Positions 36,151-43,517 of a stretch of DNA of 64,000 nucleotides are shown here, piece after piece (positions within the stretch are counted from its first letter, which is position 1; each line of letters starts with the position of its first letter). The notes below the pieces were generated by a model that worked only from the letters and a program-made list of their open reading frames with translations, had not been told where the DNA came from and searched no databases. Source of the DNA: Streptomyces sp. Ag109_O5-1 (GTDB taxonomy: Bacteria; Actinomycetota; Actinomycetes; Streptomycetales; Streptomycetaceae). The DNA lies in the NCBI RefSeq assembly GCF_003814875.1, contig NZ_RKQF01000001.1, forward strand, positions 1,054,001 through 1,118,000. Reading direction: 5' to 3'. The position numbers and the translations under genes are program-made.

Positions 36151-37065
36151 TCAACGGCACGGCTGTTCCGTTTCTTCCGGGGCGGCGGCCGCGGTGGGCT
36201 TTTGCCGGCCGGTGGTTGCGACGGGCTCTTGCCGGACGGTGGTTGCGACGGGTTCTCGCGGGACGGTGGTTGCGACGGGCTCTCGCGGGACGGTGGTTGC
36301 GACGGGCTCTCGCGGGACGGTGGTTCCGGTGTGCCGTACGAGCGCGAAGACCGTGCGGCGGCGCAGGGTGAAGCCGATCGACTCGTACAGCCGGATCGCG
36401 TCGGCGTTGTCGGCCCTGGCGTGCAGGAAGGGCTGCTCGCCGCGCTCCTTGATGCCGGCCGCGACCGCGCGGACGAGGCGGGTTGCCAGCCCCCGGCCGC
36501 GGTGGCCGGGGTCGGTGCACACGGCGCTGATCTCGGTCCAGCCGGGCGGGTGCAGCCGTTCCCCGGCCAGGGCGATCAGCCTGCCGCGGTGCCGGATACC
36601 CAGGTAGGTACCCATGTCGATGGTGCGCGGCAGATAGGGGCCGGGCTCGGTGCGGGCGACCAGGTCGAGGATCTCGGGCACGTCCTCGGGGCCGAGTCGT
36701 ACGGCTTCGGGGTCGGGCTCGGCGCGCAGGCCGGTGCCGACGAGTTGGACGCCGTTGCCGATGCGGAGGATCTCCCAGCCGTCGGGTGCTTCGGTCACGC
36801 CCCGCAGCGCGGCGGTGCCGCCGGGGCCGACGAGGGATGCCAGGTCGGCCCAGGCCCGGAGGTCGCCGGCGTCGGCGACCGCGTGGAAGCGGGCCACGTC
36901 GGCGGGGTAGCGGGCGGCCATGCCGACCCTCCCCCGGCCTTCGGCCGGGGGGACCCCCATCTCGCTTCGCTCGGCCAGGTGGGCGTGCGGGCCGGTGAGG
37001 GCGGCCCAGGCGGGGTTGTCGAGGACGTGGGAGGAGGAGGGGGCTTCGATGCGGGTGACGGACAT
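36151..37065 (-). CDS. GNAT-family N-acetyltransferase with tandem-repeat tail
   Basis: A 304-residue protein. The C-terminal GNAT domain (about residues 140-260) has the acetyl-CoA loop CTDPGHRGRGLATRLV and the strand GEQPFLHARADNADAIRLYE; the N-terminal domain contains GWEILRIGNGVQLVGT. The last 45 residues are five copies of a nine-residue repeat (TTVPREPVA), outside the fold. A hairpin element interrupts the N-terminal region in frame at about residues 33-48. The start is ATG 37065. Position between an amino-acid transporter and SnaA-type monooxygenases suggests N-acetylation of an imported S-modified amino acid, as YxeL does in Bacillus. Confidence 0.82.
   Translation of the reverse strand: MSVTRIEAPSSSHVLDNPAWAALTGPHAHLAERSEMGVPPAEGRGRVGMAARYPADVARFHAVADAGDLRAWADLASLVGPGGTAALRGVTEAPDGWEILRIGNGVQLVGTGLRAEPDPEAVRLGPEDVPEILDLVARTEPGPYLPRTIDMGTYLGIRHRGRLIALAGERLHPPGWTEISAVCTDPGHRGRGLATRLVRAVAAGIKERGEQPFLHARADNADAIRLYESIGFTLRRRTVFALVRHTGTTVPREPVATTVPREPVATTVPREPVATTVRQEPVATTGRQKPTAAAAPEETEQPCR
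36211..36318. repeat. 27-bp tandem minisatellite in GNAT gene
   Basis: Four nearly identical 27-bp units (starts 36211, 36238, 36265, 36292) beginning GGTGGTTGCGACGGG, with a degenerate fifth at 36319. They encode the nine-residue repeat tail of the acetyltransferase. The third and fourth units are identical, which indicates recent duplication. Confidence 0.9.
36925..36975. repeat. Hairpin repeat element inserted in frame in GNAT gene
   Basis: CCCCCGGCC-TTC-GGCCGGGGG (36931-36951) is a perfect 9-bp stem followed by GACCCCCATCTCGCTTCGCT. This looks like the palindromic elements common between streptomycete genes, but here it is translated, adding about 16 residues (including SEMGVPPAEGRGRVG) to the acetyltransferase. 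Confidence 0.6.
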
Positions 37066-37155
37066 CGGTGACGGTCTCCGGGGTGCGGCGCTGCGGTGTA
37101 CCGCGCTCGGGGACCCTGCCGCGGGGCAGCGGCGGGATCCCCTGCGCACGGCGGG

Positions 37156-38181
37156 TCAGGAGTTGTCTAGCGGCAGCCCGGGCGGGTTGACCTCGGACTT
37201 GGCGACAGCCTCGTTGGAGAGGTTGTACGCCTTGAGCCACTCGGCGTACTGACCGTTCTTGATCAGATAGTTGATGGCGTCCGCAAGGGGCTTGGCGAGG
37301 CCGCTGTCCTTCTTCGCGGTGGCCGCGATCAGGCCCTGGAGGCTCGCACCCGCGCCGGAGTAGGTGCCCGCGGTGCGGGTGGCGTTGGGCGTGTTCGCGG
37401 TCTGGCGGTTGTGGTAGGCGAAGCCGGGGTTGGGGCCGAAGGAGGCGTCGACCTTGCCGCTGGACACGGCCAGGTAGGTGCTGTTGCTGTCCTGGAAGTA
37501 CTTGACGTTGAGCTTCTTGCCCTCCTTGGCGAGCTTCGCCTTCCACTCCAGGAGGATCTTCTCCTGGTTGGTGCCGGAGCCGACGGCGATCGTCTTGCCG
37601 GCGAGGTTCTCGTAGTTGCCGTCGAAGTTCCAGGTGCTCTTCTTCGGCACGAGGAAGGCGAGGTTGTCCTGCCGGTAGGACGCGAACTCGTACTTCTTCT
37701 TGCGCTCCTCGGTGTCGGTGACGTTGGAGAAGGCCACGTCGACCTTGCCGCTGTCGATGCCGACGAAGAGGTTCTCCCAGGTGGAGTTCTGGACCTCGGG
37801 CTCGAGTCCGAGGACCGCGGCGACCAGTCGGCCGAGGTCGGGCTCGGAGCCGGTGAGGGTCTTCTGGTCGCTGCCGGTGAAGGCCAGCGGCGGGAAGCCG
37901 GCGGGCAGGGCGCCGATGCCGATCTCCAGCTTGCCGCTCTTCCTGACGGCGGCGGGCAGTTCGGCGCTGATGGACTTGACCTCGGAGACCTTGATGGTGG
38001 TCTGGGTGGCGGCGCCGTTGGACACCTGGCCGACGACGACCTCGCCGGACTTGGCGGTGCCGGTGGTGGTGGCCGCGTCGCTGTTGCCACCGCAGGCGGC
38101 GAGCCCGGTGGCGAGGGAGGCGACGGCGGTCGCCGCGGTGATGCCTCTGATCAGGCTGCGTCGGGTGAAGTGGGTAGACAT
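37156..38181 (-). CDS. Amino-acid ABC transporter substrate-binding lipoprotein
   Basis: A 341-residue binding protein of the polar amino acid (family 3) type. The N-terminus has a Tat-like RRSLIRG and a lipobox LAAC near residue 30. Binding-domain blocks are LPAGFPPLAFTGSD (about 92), EPDLGRLVAAVLG, VDVAFSNVTDTEERKKKYEF (about 147) and AGKTIAVGSGTNQEKIL. The start ATG 38181 is well separated from the ATPase stop (99 bp). It is the third gene of the importer governed by the SAM-IV riboswitch, so methionine, cystine or an S-substituted cysteine is the expected ligand. Confidence 0.88.
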   Translation of the reverse strand: MSTHFTRRSLIRGITAATAVASLATGLAACGGNSDAATTTGTAKSGEVVVGQVSNGAATQTTIKVSEVKSISAELPAAVRKSGKLEIGIGALPAGFPPLAFTGSDQKTLTGSEPDLGRLVAAVLGLEPEVQNSTWENLFVGIDSGKVDVAFSNVTDTEERKKKYEFASYRQDNLAFLVPKKSTWNFDGNYENLAGKTIAVGSGTNQEKILLEWKAKLAKEGKKLNVKYFQDSNSTYLAVSSGKVDASFGPNPGFAYHNRQTANTPNATRTAGTYSGAGASLQGLIAATAKKDSGLAKPLADAINYLIKNGQYAEWLKAYNLSNEAVAKSEVNPPGLPLDNS

Positions 38182-38280
38182 GGCCGTTCCTTGTCGGTGC
38201 CGGTGATGAGGGTGAGGGCGTGGGGGGAAGTCGAGGGGTGCGGCCGGAGGCCGGAGCGCCTTGCGTCACAGGACCTTGAT

Positions 38281-39069
38281 TCAGAGGACCTTGCTGAGGA
38301 AGTCCCTGGTCCGCTCGTGCTGTGGCTTGTCGAGGACCTCGGAGGGCGGGCCCTGTTCGACGATCCTGCCGCCGTCGATGAAGACGACCCGGTCGGCGAT
38401 CTCGCGGGCGAAGCCGATCTCGTGGGTGACGATGACGAGCGTGGTGCCGCTGGTGGCCAGGTCCTTGATGACGGAGAGGACTTCGCCGACGAGCTCGGGG
38501 TCCAGGGCGGAGGTGGGCTCGTCGAAGAGGATGACGCCGGGGCGCAGGGCGAGGGCGCGGGCGATGGCGACACGCTGCTGCTGGCCGCCGGACAGCTGGC
38601 GGGGGTAGGCGCCGACGCGTTCGCCGAGGCCGACGCGTTCGAGGAGTTCCTTGGCCAGTGCCTGGGCTTCGGGCTTGGTCAGCTTTCCGGTGGCGACGGG
38701 GGCCGCGGCCACGTTGTCCAGCGCGGTCAGGTGCGGGAAGAGGTTGAAGTTCTGGAAGACGAAGCCGATCCGGCCGCGCTGGGCCAGGATGGCGCGCTCG
38801 CTCAGCTCCTTGAGCCTCTCGCCCTGCCGCTTCACCCCGATCAGCTCGTCGTTGATGCTGACATAGCCGATCTCGGGCTTCTCCAGGTGGTTGATGACCC
38901 TGAGGAGAGTGGACTTGCCGGAGCCGGACGGGCCGATGACGACGGTGACCTCGCCGGGGCGGATGGTCAGGTCGACGCCGTCGAGGACGCGGTGGGCGCC
39001 GTACCACTTGTGGACGTCGTGGATCTCCAGGGCGGCGGGGGCCGTCCCCAGGGTGTCGATGGTGCTCAT
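38281..39069 (-). CDS. Amino-acid ABC transporter ATPase (GlnQ type)
   Basis: A 262-residue nucleotide-binding subunit: Walker A GPSGSGKST (about residues 46-54), Q-loop VFQNFNLFPHLTALDN, signature LSGGQQQRVAIARAL, Walker B VILFDEPTSALDPE and H-loop VTHEIGFARE. These are typical of polar amino acid importers. The start ATG 39069 overlaps the permease stop (ATGA). Confidence 0.93.
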   Translation of the reverse strand: MSTIDTLGTAPAALEIHDVHKWYGAHRVLDGVDLTIRPGEVTVVIGPSGSGKSTLLRVINHLEKPEIGYVSINDELIGVKRQGERLKELSERAILAQRGRIGFVFQNFNLFPHLTALDNVAAAPVATGKLTKPEAQALAKELLERVGLGERVGAYPRQLSGGQQQRVAIARALALRPGVILFDEPTSALDPELVGEVLSVIKDLATSGTTLVIVTHEIGFAREIADRVVFIDGGRIVEQGPPSEVLDKPQHERTRDFLSKVL

Positions 39070-40046
39070 ACGGCGGCCTCCCGGCGGATGCGGGCGCGCA
39101 GGTCGGTGAGGCCGGCCCGCAGTTTCTGCAGGGGCGTCGGCGGCAGGGAGCGGGTGGCGCCCCGGGCGTAGTAGCGCTCGACGTAGAACTGGATCACCGA
39201 GACGACGCTGGTGAGGATCAGGTACCAGGCGGTGACCACCAGCAGCAGCGGCACGATGTCGCCGGGGTAGGTGGAGCCCATGCTCTGCGCGGTGCCGAAG
39301 AGGTCGAGCAGCGAGACGTAGAAGACCAGCGAGGTGCTCTTGATCAGACCGATGAGCTGGTTGACGTAGTTCGGGATGATCGACCTGAGGGCCTGCGGGA
39401 AGACTATCTTCCGGAACTGGTAGCCCTTGGGCAGGCCGAGCGCGGCGGCCGCCTCGTGCTGGCCCTGGTCCACGGAGAGGATGCCGCCGCGGACCACCTC
39501 GGCCGCGTAGGCCGCCTCGTTGAGGCTGAGGCCGATGACGGCGATGACCATGTCGGTGGCGAGCTTCGACTCGTCGAAGGAGAAGAAGGCCGGGCCGAAC
39601 GGGACACCGACGCTCAACGTCCTGTACAGGGCGCTGAAGTTGTAGAGGAAGAGCAGCACCACGATGAGCGGGATGGAGCGCAGCGCCCAGACGTACGTCC
39701 AGCTGACCGCGCGCAGCACCGGGCTCTTCGAGAGCCGGGCCAGGGCCAGCAGGATGCCGCCGAGGAGGCCCAGCACCGCGCTGTAGGCGGTGACTTCGAG
39801 GGTGATGACCAGTCCGTCGAGGATGGTCGGCCGCAGGAACCAGTAGCCCCAGCGGTCCCACTGGTAGAAGGGGTTGGTCACCAGTCCGTGCACGAACTGG
39901 GCGGCCAGTACCAGGACGACGGCGGTGGCGATCCACCGTCCCGGTCTGCGCAGCGGGGTGACCCGCTGTGCTGCGAGGGGTTTTGACGGTTTGTCAGTGG
40001 GAGGTGTCTCGGGGGCGGCGATGGTGGCGCCTGGGGGTTCACTCAT
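39066..40046 (-). CDS. Amino-acid ABC transporter permease
   Basis: A 326-residue permease of the His/Glu/Gln/Arg/cystine family. A 35-residue hydrophilic N-terminus precedes five or six helices; GLVITLEVTAYSAVLGLLGG, RSIPLIVVLLFLYN and the EAA loop QHEAAAALGLPKGYQF are diagnostic. The start ATG 40046 has CGGAG upstream; the open frame continues further but without similarity. It heads the importer operon and lies 195 bp after the Cys-rich leader. Confidence 0.9.
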   Translation of the reverse strand: MSEPPGATIAAPETPPTDKPSKPLAAQRVTPLRRPGRWIATAVVLVLAAQFVHGLVTNPFYQWDRWGYWFLRPTILDGLVITLEVTAYSAVLGLLGGILLALARLSKSPVLRAVSWTYVWALRSIPLIVVLLFLYNFSALYRTLSVGVPFGPAFFSFDESKLATDMVIAVIGLSLNEAAYAAEVVRGGILSVDQGQHEAAAALGLPKGYQFRKIVFPQALRSIIPNYVNQLIGLIKSTSLVFYVSLLDLFGTAQSMGSTYPGDIVPLLLVVTAWYLILTSVVSVIQFYVERYYARGATRSLPPTPLQKLRAGLTDLRARIRREAAV

Positions 40047-40169
40047 GGCGGGCTCCGGCGGAGTCGGACACCCCGGATCCCACGGCCGGTGACGCGGCAC
40101 CGGACCGTGTTCGGGCACGGCTCGGTGCTGCGGGGGCGCGCGGGACACGGGGGCTGGGCGGACGGCGTC

Positions 40170-40187
40170 ACACCGGACGGCCGGTGT
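40170..40187 (-). terminator. Candidate attenuator hairpin between leader and permease
   Basis: ACACCGG and CCGGTGT form a perfect 7-bp stem with a four-base loop, 55 bp after the leader stop and before the permease gene. It could terminate transcription when the leader is translated freely. There is no T-run, so the call is tentative. Confidence 0.4.
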
Positions 40188-40241
40188 CTGGGTCAGGAAC
40201 GCTGAGACGCGAAGCTGCGGGTGCTGGGCGAAAAGGCCTGG

Positions 40242-40400
40242 TCAGACCCGACAGCGGGCACAGCCCGGTGCGGTACACGCGCTACACAGGGCACTGTTGA
40301 CGCGGAGCAGGTCGACGGCACGGTCGGCGACCAGCGGGCTCGGGTACGGCTGTACGCAGCCCTGGGGGCGGCGCCGGGCCGTCCTGGGAGCTGCGTACAT
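40242..40400 (-). CDS. Cys-rich leader peptide downstream of SAM-IV riboswitch
   Basis: A 52-residue frame, ATG 40400 to TGA 40242. Its core ADRAVDLLRVNSALCSAC matches the shared leader motif, and the C-terminus adds Cys residues in CTAPGCARCRV, giving five Cys within the last 14 residues. A GGTGG stretch lies about six bases before the start, and a GGCCC/GGGCC hairpin (40426-40438) lies between it and the riboswitch. An internal start giving a shorter peptide is possible. It probably senses cysteinyl-tRNA during translation. Confidence 0.65.
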   Translation of the reverse strand: MYAAPRTARRRPQGCVQPYPSPLVADRAVDLLRVNSALCSACTAPGCARCRV

Positions 40401-40468
40401 GTCCGCCACCTGTCACTGTCGGGATGGCCCGAAGGGCCTCGCGCTTACCGAACGTCGTCATCCGGTCG

Positions 40469-40547
40469 GGTCGTCACCTGGGGCACCCCACCGCGAAGCG
40501 AGGGTTGCCGGTCAGCAAGCCAGGGCTTGATGCTGACGCTCTTGACC
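40469..40547 (-). promoter_or_regulatory. SAM-IV riboswitch
   Basis: On the minus strand the segment starts GGTCAAGAGCGTCAGC, continues TCAAGCCCTGGCTTGCTG and CCGGCAACCCTC, and ends GGTGGGGTGCCCCAGGTGA followed by CGACC. This follows the actinobacterial SAM-IV consensus almost base for base, including the P1 ends GGTC/GACC and the CCGGCAACC core. It lies 69 bp upstream of the Cys-rich leader, so S-adenosylmethionine should repress the amino-acid transporter operon. Confidence 0.92.
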
Positions 40548-40623
40548 GTTCTGGCCGTAAGTAAGTCATCCGCCCGAACGAATGTCAACGGCTGTCCGGT
40601 TGGTGGAACGGTTCGGGCCGCTC

Positions 40624-41487
40624 TCACCTGCGGGAAGTGTCCGCCGCATGCCCTGTCCAGTCCAGGATCTGGACGGCCGCGCCGGCGGCTTCCAGGCCCT
40701 GGCAACGGCCCTGGTGGCGGCGGGAGATGCCGTCGAGGTCGAGGTGGACACCGAAGGCGGGGTGCGCGGCCAGCCGCCGGGCGTAGGCCCACAGCGCGGA
40801 ATGGTCGGCGATGCGGTGCACGGCGGAGGCGTCCAGGTGGTTGCGGTGCACGGTGTCGAGTTGCACCAGCGCGACCCACAACTCCACGTCAGCGGCGGTG
40901 AGTTGACCGCCCACCAGGAACTCCACGCCGGTCAGCCGGCGCTCCAGCTCGTCGAGCGTGGTGAGCAGGACGTCGAGCGCCGCCGGGTCGCCGCCCTCGC
41001 GGCCGGCGCGCTGCGCCGCCTGCTCGATGCCCTGCGAGCACAGCCGCTCGACGGCCTCGATCTCCGCTTCGGCGCCGCACGGATAGATCCGGGTGACGCC
41101 GTCGCCGAAGTGACGGTCCAGGTCGCGCAGGATGTCGCGGCCGTGGGTGCTGACGATCCGCCCGGACCAGTCGTCGCTGAGCACGGGCGCGAGGGCCGGC
41201 CCGGAGTAGCGGTGGGCGCTCGCCTCGTACAGCGGGCGCAGAGCCGCGTGACTGCCGTCGGGACAGTCGGGGACGGCGGGCAGGAAGGTGACCGGACAAC
41301 AGTCGTCCAGGGCCAGGAGGCTGTGGCCGACGGCGATGCGGAGCCCGTCGGGGCAGGCGGTGGCGAGGTGGAGCCGGTAGCGGCGCGGCACTGCGTAGTG
41401 GCCGCTGCGCGCGTCCTGGCCGATGCGTCCCCGGAAGGCCGGGGCGGTACGGACGGACGGGATGGCGGCGAGCGGAGTGATGGACAT
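40624..41487 (-). CDS. Xi-class glutathione S-transferase-like protein
   Basis: A 287-residue protein with the two-domain GST fold of the Xi class (glutathionyl-hydroquinone reductases, ECM4/YqjG). The thioredoxin-like part has TACPDGLRIAVGHSLLALDD, where CPDG replaces the usual CPWA; YSGPALAPVLSDDWSGRIVS follows, and the helical C-terminal domain has FLVGGQLTAADVELWVALVQ. Streptomycetes use mycothiol rather than glutathione, so the thiol partner probably differs. The start is ATG 41487. It has its own leader peptide and lies behind the transporter operon on the same strand. Confidence 0.78.
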   Translation of the reverse strand: MSITPLAAIPSVRTAPAFRGRIGQDARSGHYAVPRRYRLHLATACPDGLRIAVGHSLLALDDCCPVTFLPAVPDCPDGSHAALRPLYEASAHRYSGPALAPVLSDDWSGRIVSTHGRDILRDLDRHFGDGVTRIYPCGAEAEIEAVERLCSQGIEQAAQRAGREGGDPAALDVLLTTLDELERRLTGVEFLVGGQLTAADVELWVALVQLDTVHRNHLDASAVHRIADHSALWAYARRLAAHPAFGVHLDLDGISRRHQGRCQGLEAAGAAVQILDWTGHAADTSRR

Positions 41488-41579
41488 GCGTCTCCCCGGG
41501 TGCGGGCGCGCGGACGTACGCGCGGCGGAAGCGTTCGTCGGTGGGTGGGCGCTCGGCCCGTACGGCTGAGGGCGGGCGC

Positions 41580-41711
41580 TCAGCCTCTGCGGCTGATGGC
41601 GCTGCAGACACGGAGCAGATCGATGTGCAGGCGGGAGGTGAGCAGGGGGGCCGGGCAGGACGTACGGCTCTCACGGCGCTGTCTGCCGGTGACCGTCCGC
41701 AGGCGACCCAT
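41580..41711 (-). CDS. Putative sulfur-regulon leader peptide before GST-like gene
   Basis: A 43-residue frame, ATG 41711 to TGA 41580, whose end reads TSRLHIDLLRVCSAISRRG, the shared leader motif with Cys just after RV. GGTAGGG sits four bases before the start, a good ribosome site. The stop is 92 bp before the GST-like gene. The longer N-terminal part is Arg-rich and may not be conserved. Confidence 0.68.
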   Translation of the reverse strand: MGRLRTVTGRQRRESRTSCPAPLLTSRLHIDLLRVCSAISRRG

Positions 41712-41871
41712 CTTTCCCTACCTTTTCACTAGGATTCCCATCTGGAGTGTCGATCGGCCTCCGCCCGGCGTCAAGAGGGCGTCCACGCCTGGGACACCCG
41801 GCGCCGACTTGCCGTCTGCCGGGCGGGGCTGTCCGCTGGAGGCGCAGGCCGAGCGACAGGAGCCGGATCCG

Positions 41872-42129
41872 ATGACCGAGCCCCCGGGTCCCGGGCCGGT
41901 GCCCGGTGCCGTGCCCGAGACCTTCGTGTTCGCCTGCGGGAGCTGCGGCAAGGTCTGGGAGGCCGTCTTCCAGGCGGTCTTCTTCACCGACCCGATCGCC
42001 GACCCGGACCTGCAGAGCACCCTGGAGTACGTCGACGAGGCGGGCCGGGCCGTACGGTCGCCGCTCGCCGACGCGGTGTGCCCGCGCTGCGGCAGCCGCA
42101 GGGTACGGATCACGGCTCCCGGTTCATGA
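41872..42129 (+). CDS. Small zinc-ribbon-like protein
   Basis: An 85-residue protein with two CxxC knuckles, FACGSCGKVWEA (about residues 21-32) and VCPRCGSRRVRI (about 69-80), which would bind one zinc. It has a Pro-rich N-terminus and no membrane segment. The start ATG 41872 has AGGAG nine bases upstream. Function is unknown; such ribbons often bind nucleic acid or protein partners. The gene is divergent from the leader and GST-like unit. Confidence 0.72.
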   Translation: MTEPPGPGPVPGAVPETFVFACGSCGKVWEAVFQAVFFTDPIADPDLQSTLEYVDEAGRAVRSPLADAVCPRCGSRRVRITAPGS

Positions 42130-42146
42130 CGCTCACGGGCCCCGGT

Positions 42147-42190
42147 CACCGCCTCACCGCCTCACCGCCTCACCGCCTCACCGCCTCACC
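42147..42190. repeat. Octanucleotide tandem repeat
   Basis: Five exact copies of CACCGCCT plus a partial sixth, just after the zinc-ribbon gene. The period is not a multiple of three and the repeat is intergenic. The rest of 42130-42323 shows no gene. Confidence 0.9.
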
Positions 42191-42323
42191 CGAATGACAC
42201 GTGCGGGTGGTCGGCGGTCGTGCCGGATGGTGGCGTGGAGGGACGTACCGACGTTCTCTCGTGGCGGGACGCGCCAGCGCCTTCCCCGGAGTGACGTACC
42301 GCGTTCCCGAGGAGGCAGTCGCG

Positions 42324-43133
42324 ATGACCCGTCCGTCCCGACCCGCGCGTGTTCTCGCCTCGGCCCTGGCGGCGGGGACCCTGCTCGCCACGGCGGCCTG
42401 TGCGGACGAGAGCGGCACCCCCGAAGCCTCGACCGTCTCACCGGCCGCCGAGCGCTCCCCCGCCCCGTCCGCGACCCCCGCCCTCACGGGGGCGGGCGCG
42501 CAGGCCGCGCTGATCACGCCGGCCGACATCGAGGACGACTGGCAACTGGCCAACGACGCCGCCACCTGGCGCAACACGATGCTGGTCGGCAAGGTCGACG
42601 TGGCGCAGTTCCTCACCGCCAAGGCCGATGCCGCCGACTGCCAGCGGCTGCTCGACGGGCTCTACTCCGACAGCCTCCTCGGCCGTACCACCGGAGCCTC
42701 GGGCCTGCGCGGGTTCACCTCGGAGGACTCCCGGCTGCTGTACCAGGTCGGTGACTACGGCTCGGCCAACCTGAACGCCACACTGGACTGGCTGAAGTCC
42801 CTGCCGGAGAAGTGCAACCAGTTCACCGCGACCGCCGCCGACGGCAGCCCGCGCACCGTGCAGGTCGTCGAGTACAAGGAGCCGCCGAAGGTGGGCGACG
42901 CGCTGGCGGCGCTCACGGTCACCGTCCAGGGCACCTCGAACGGGCAGCCCGCCAAGACCACCCTGGACGTCACGGTGTTCCGCGTCGGCGCCTCCGGGGC
43001 CGCGGTCACCAACGGCGGCCTGTCCGGCGTCGATCACGACAGCACCGTGCTGGCCCTGCAGAACGGCGCACAGCGCCTCAAGGACGTCCTGTCCGGCAAG
43101 ACCCCGGCACCCCTGCCGAGCCAGTTCGACTGA
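42324..43133 (+). CDS. Putative lipoprotein of unknown function
   Basis: A 269-residue exported protein: basic TRPSRPAR start, hydrophobic stretch and lipobox LATAAC near residue 22, then a Thr/Ser/Pro-rich linker. The folded part (from about residue 55) contains AQAALITPADIEDDWQLAN and WLKSLPEKCNQFTATAADGS, recalling the mycobacterial and streptomycete sensor-type lipoproteins of unknown role. The start ATG 42324 has GAGGAGG eight bases upstream. It stands alone and converges on the DUF2218 gene. Confidence 0.78.
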   Translation: MTRPSRPARVLASALAAGTLLATAACADESGTPEASTVSPAAERSPAPSATPALTGAGAQAALITPADIEDDWQLANDAATWRNTMLVGKVDVAQFLTAKADAADCQRLLDGLYSDSLLGRTTGASGLRGFTSEDSRLLYQVGDYGSANLNATLDWLKSLPEKCNQFTATAADGSPRTVQVVEYKEPPKVGDALAALTVTVQGTSNGQPAKTTLDVTVFRVGASGAAVTNGGLSGVDHDSTVLALQNGAQRLKDVLSGKTPAPLPSQFD

Positions 43134-43139
43134 CTCCGA

Positions 43140-43481
43140 CTAGTGGGGCATCGGGTCCTCGGCGTTGCGCTGGGTGGTGCCCGGGTCGCCGTTGTCGCGG
43201 TGCCATTCGACGAGGAGTTCGTCGCGGGCGCCGAAGCGCACCAGGTGCCGGCCGACGACAGCCTCCAGGAGGTCGAGGTGCTCGGCGTCCGCCTCCACCG
43301 CGAGCAGCAGCGCGCCCTCGCCGGCGGTGAGGGTGCCGGTGCCGCCGTTGTCGAAGGCGATGGTGCCGAGGCCGCTCTCCTCGTCCCAGCTGGTCCGTGC
43401 ACGGCGGCCGAGGTGTGAGGCGAGTTGCTTGGCGTAACGGGCGGGGCGGTCGGTGGTGACGCGGGCTTCGGAGCGGGCCAT
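43140..43481 (-). CDS. DUF2218-family protein
   Basis: A 113-residue soluble protein with RVTTDRPARYAKQLASHLG at the N-terminus and VVGRHLVRFGARDELLVEWH towards the end, the two conserved blocks of DUF2218. Members are often encoded next to siderophore or iron genes, but none is nearby here. The start ATG 43481 gives the full family length. Function is unknown. Confidence 0.8.
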   Translation of the reverse strand: MARSEARVTTDRPARYAKQLASHLGRRARTSWDEESGLGTIAFDNGGTGTLTAGEGALLLAVEADAEHLDLLEAVVGRHLVRFGARDELLVEWHRDNGDPGTTQRNAEDPMPH

Positions 43482-43517
43482 CCTGGACTCCCGGTGTGCG
43501 GGCCTACGTTGACGGAC

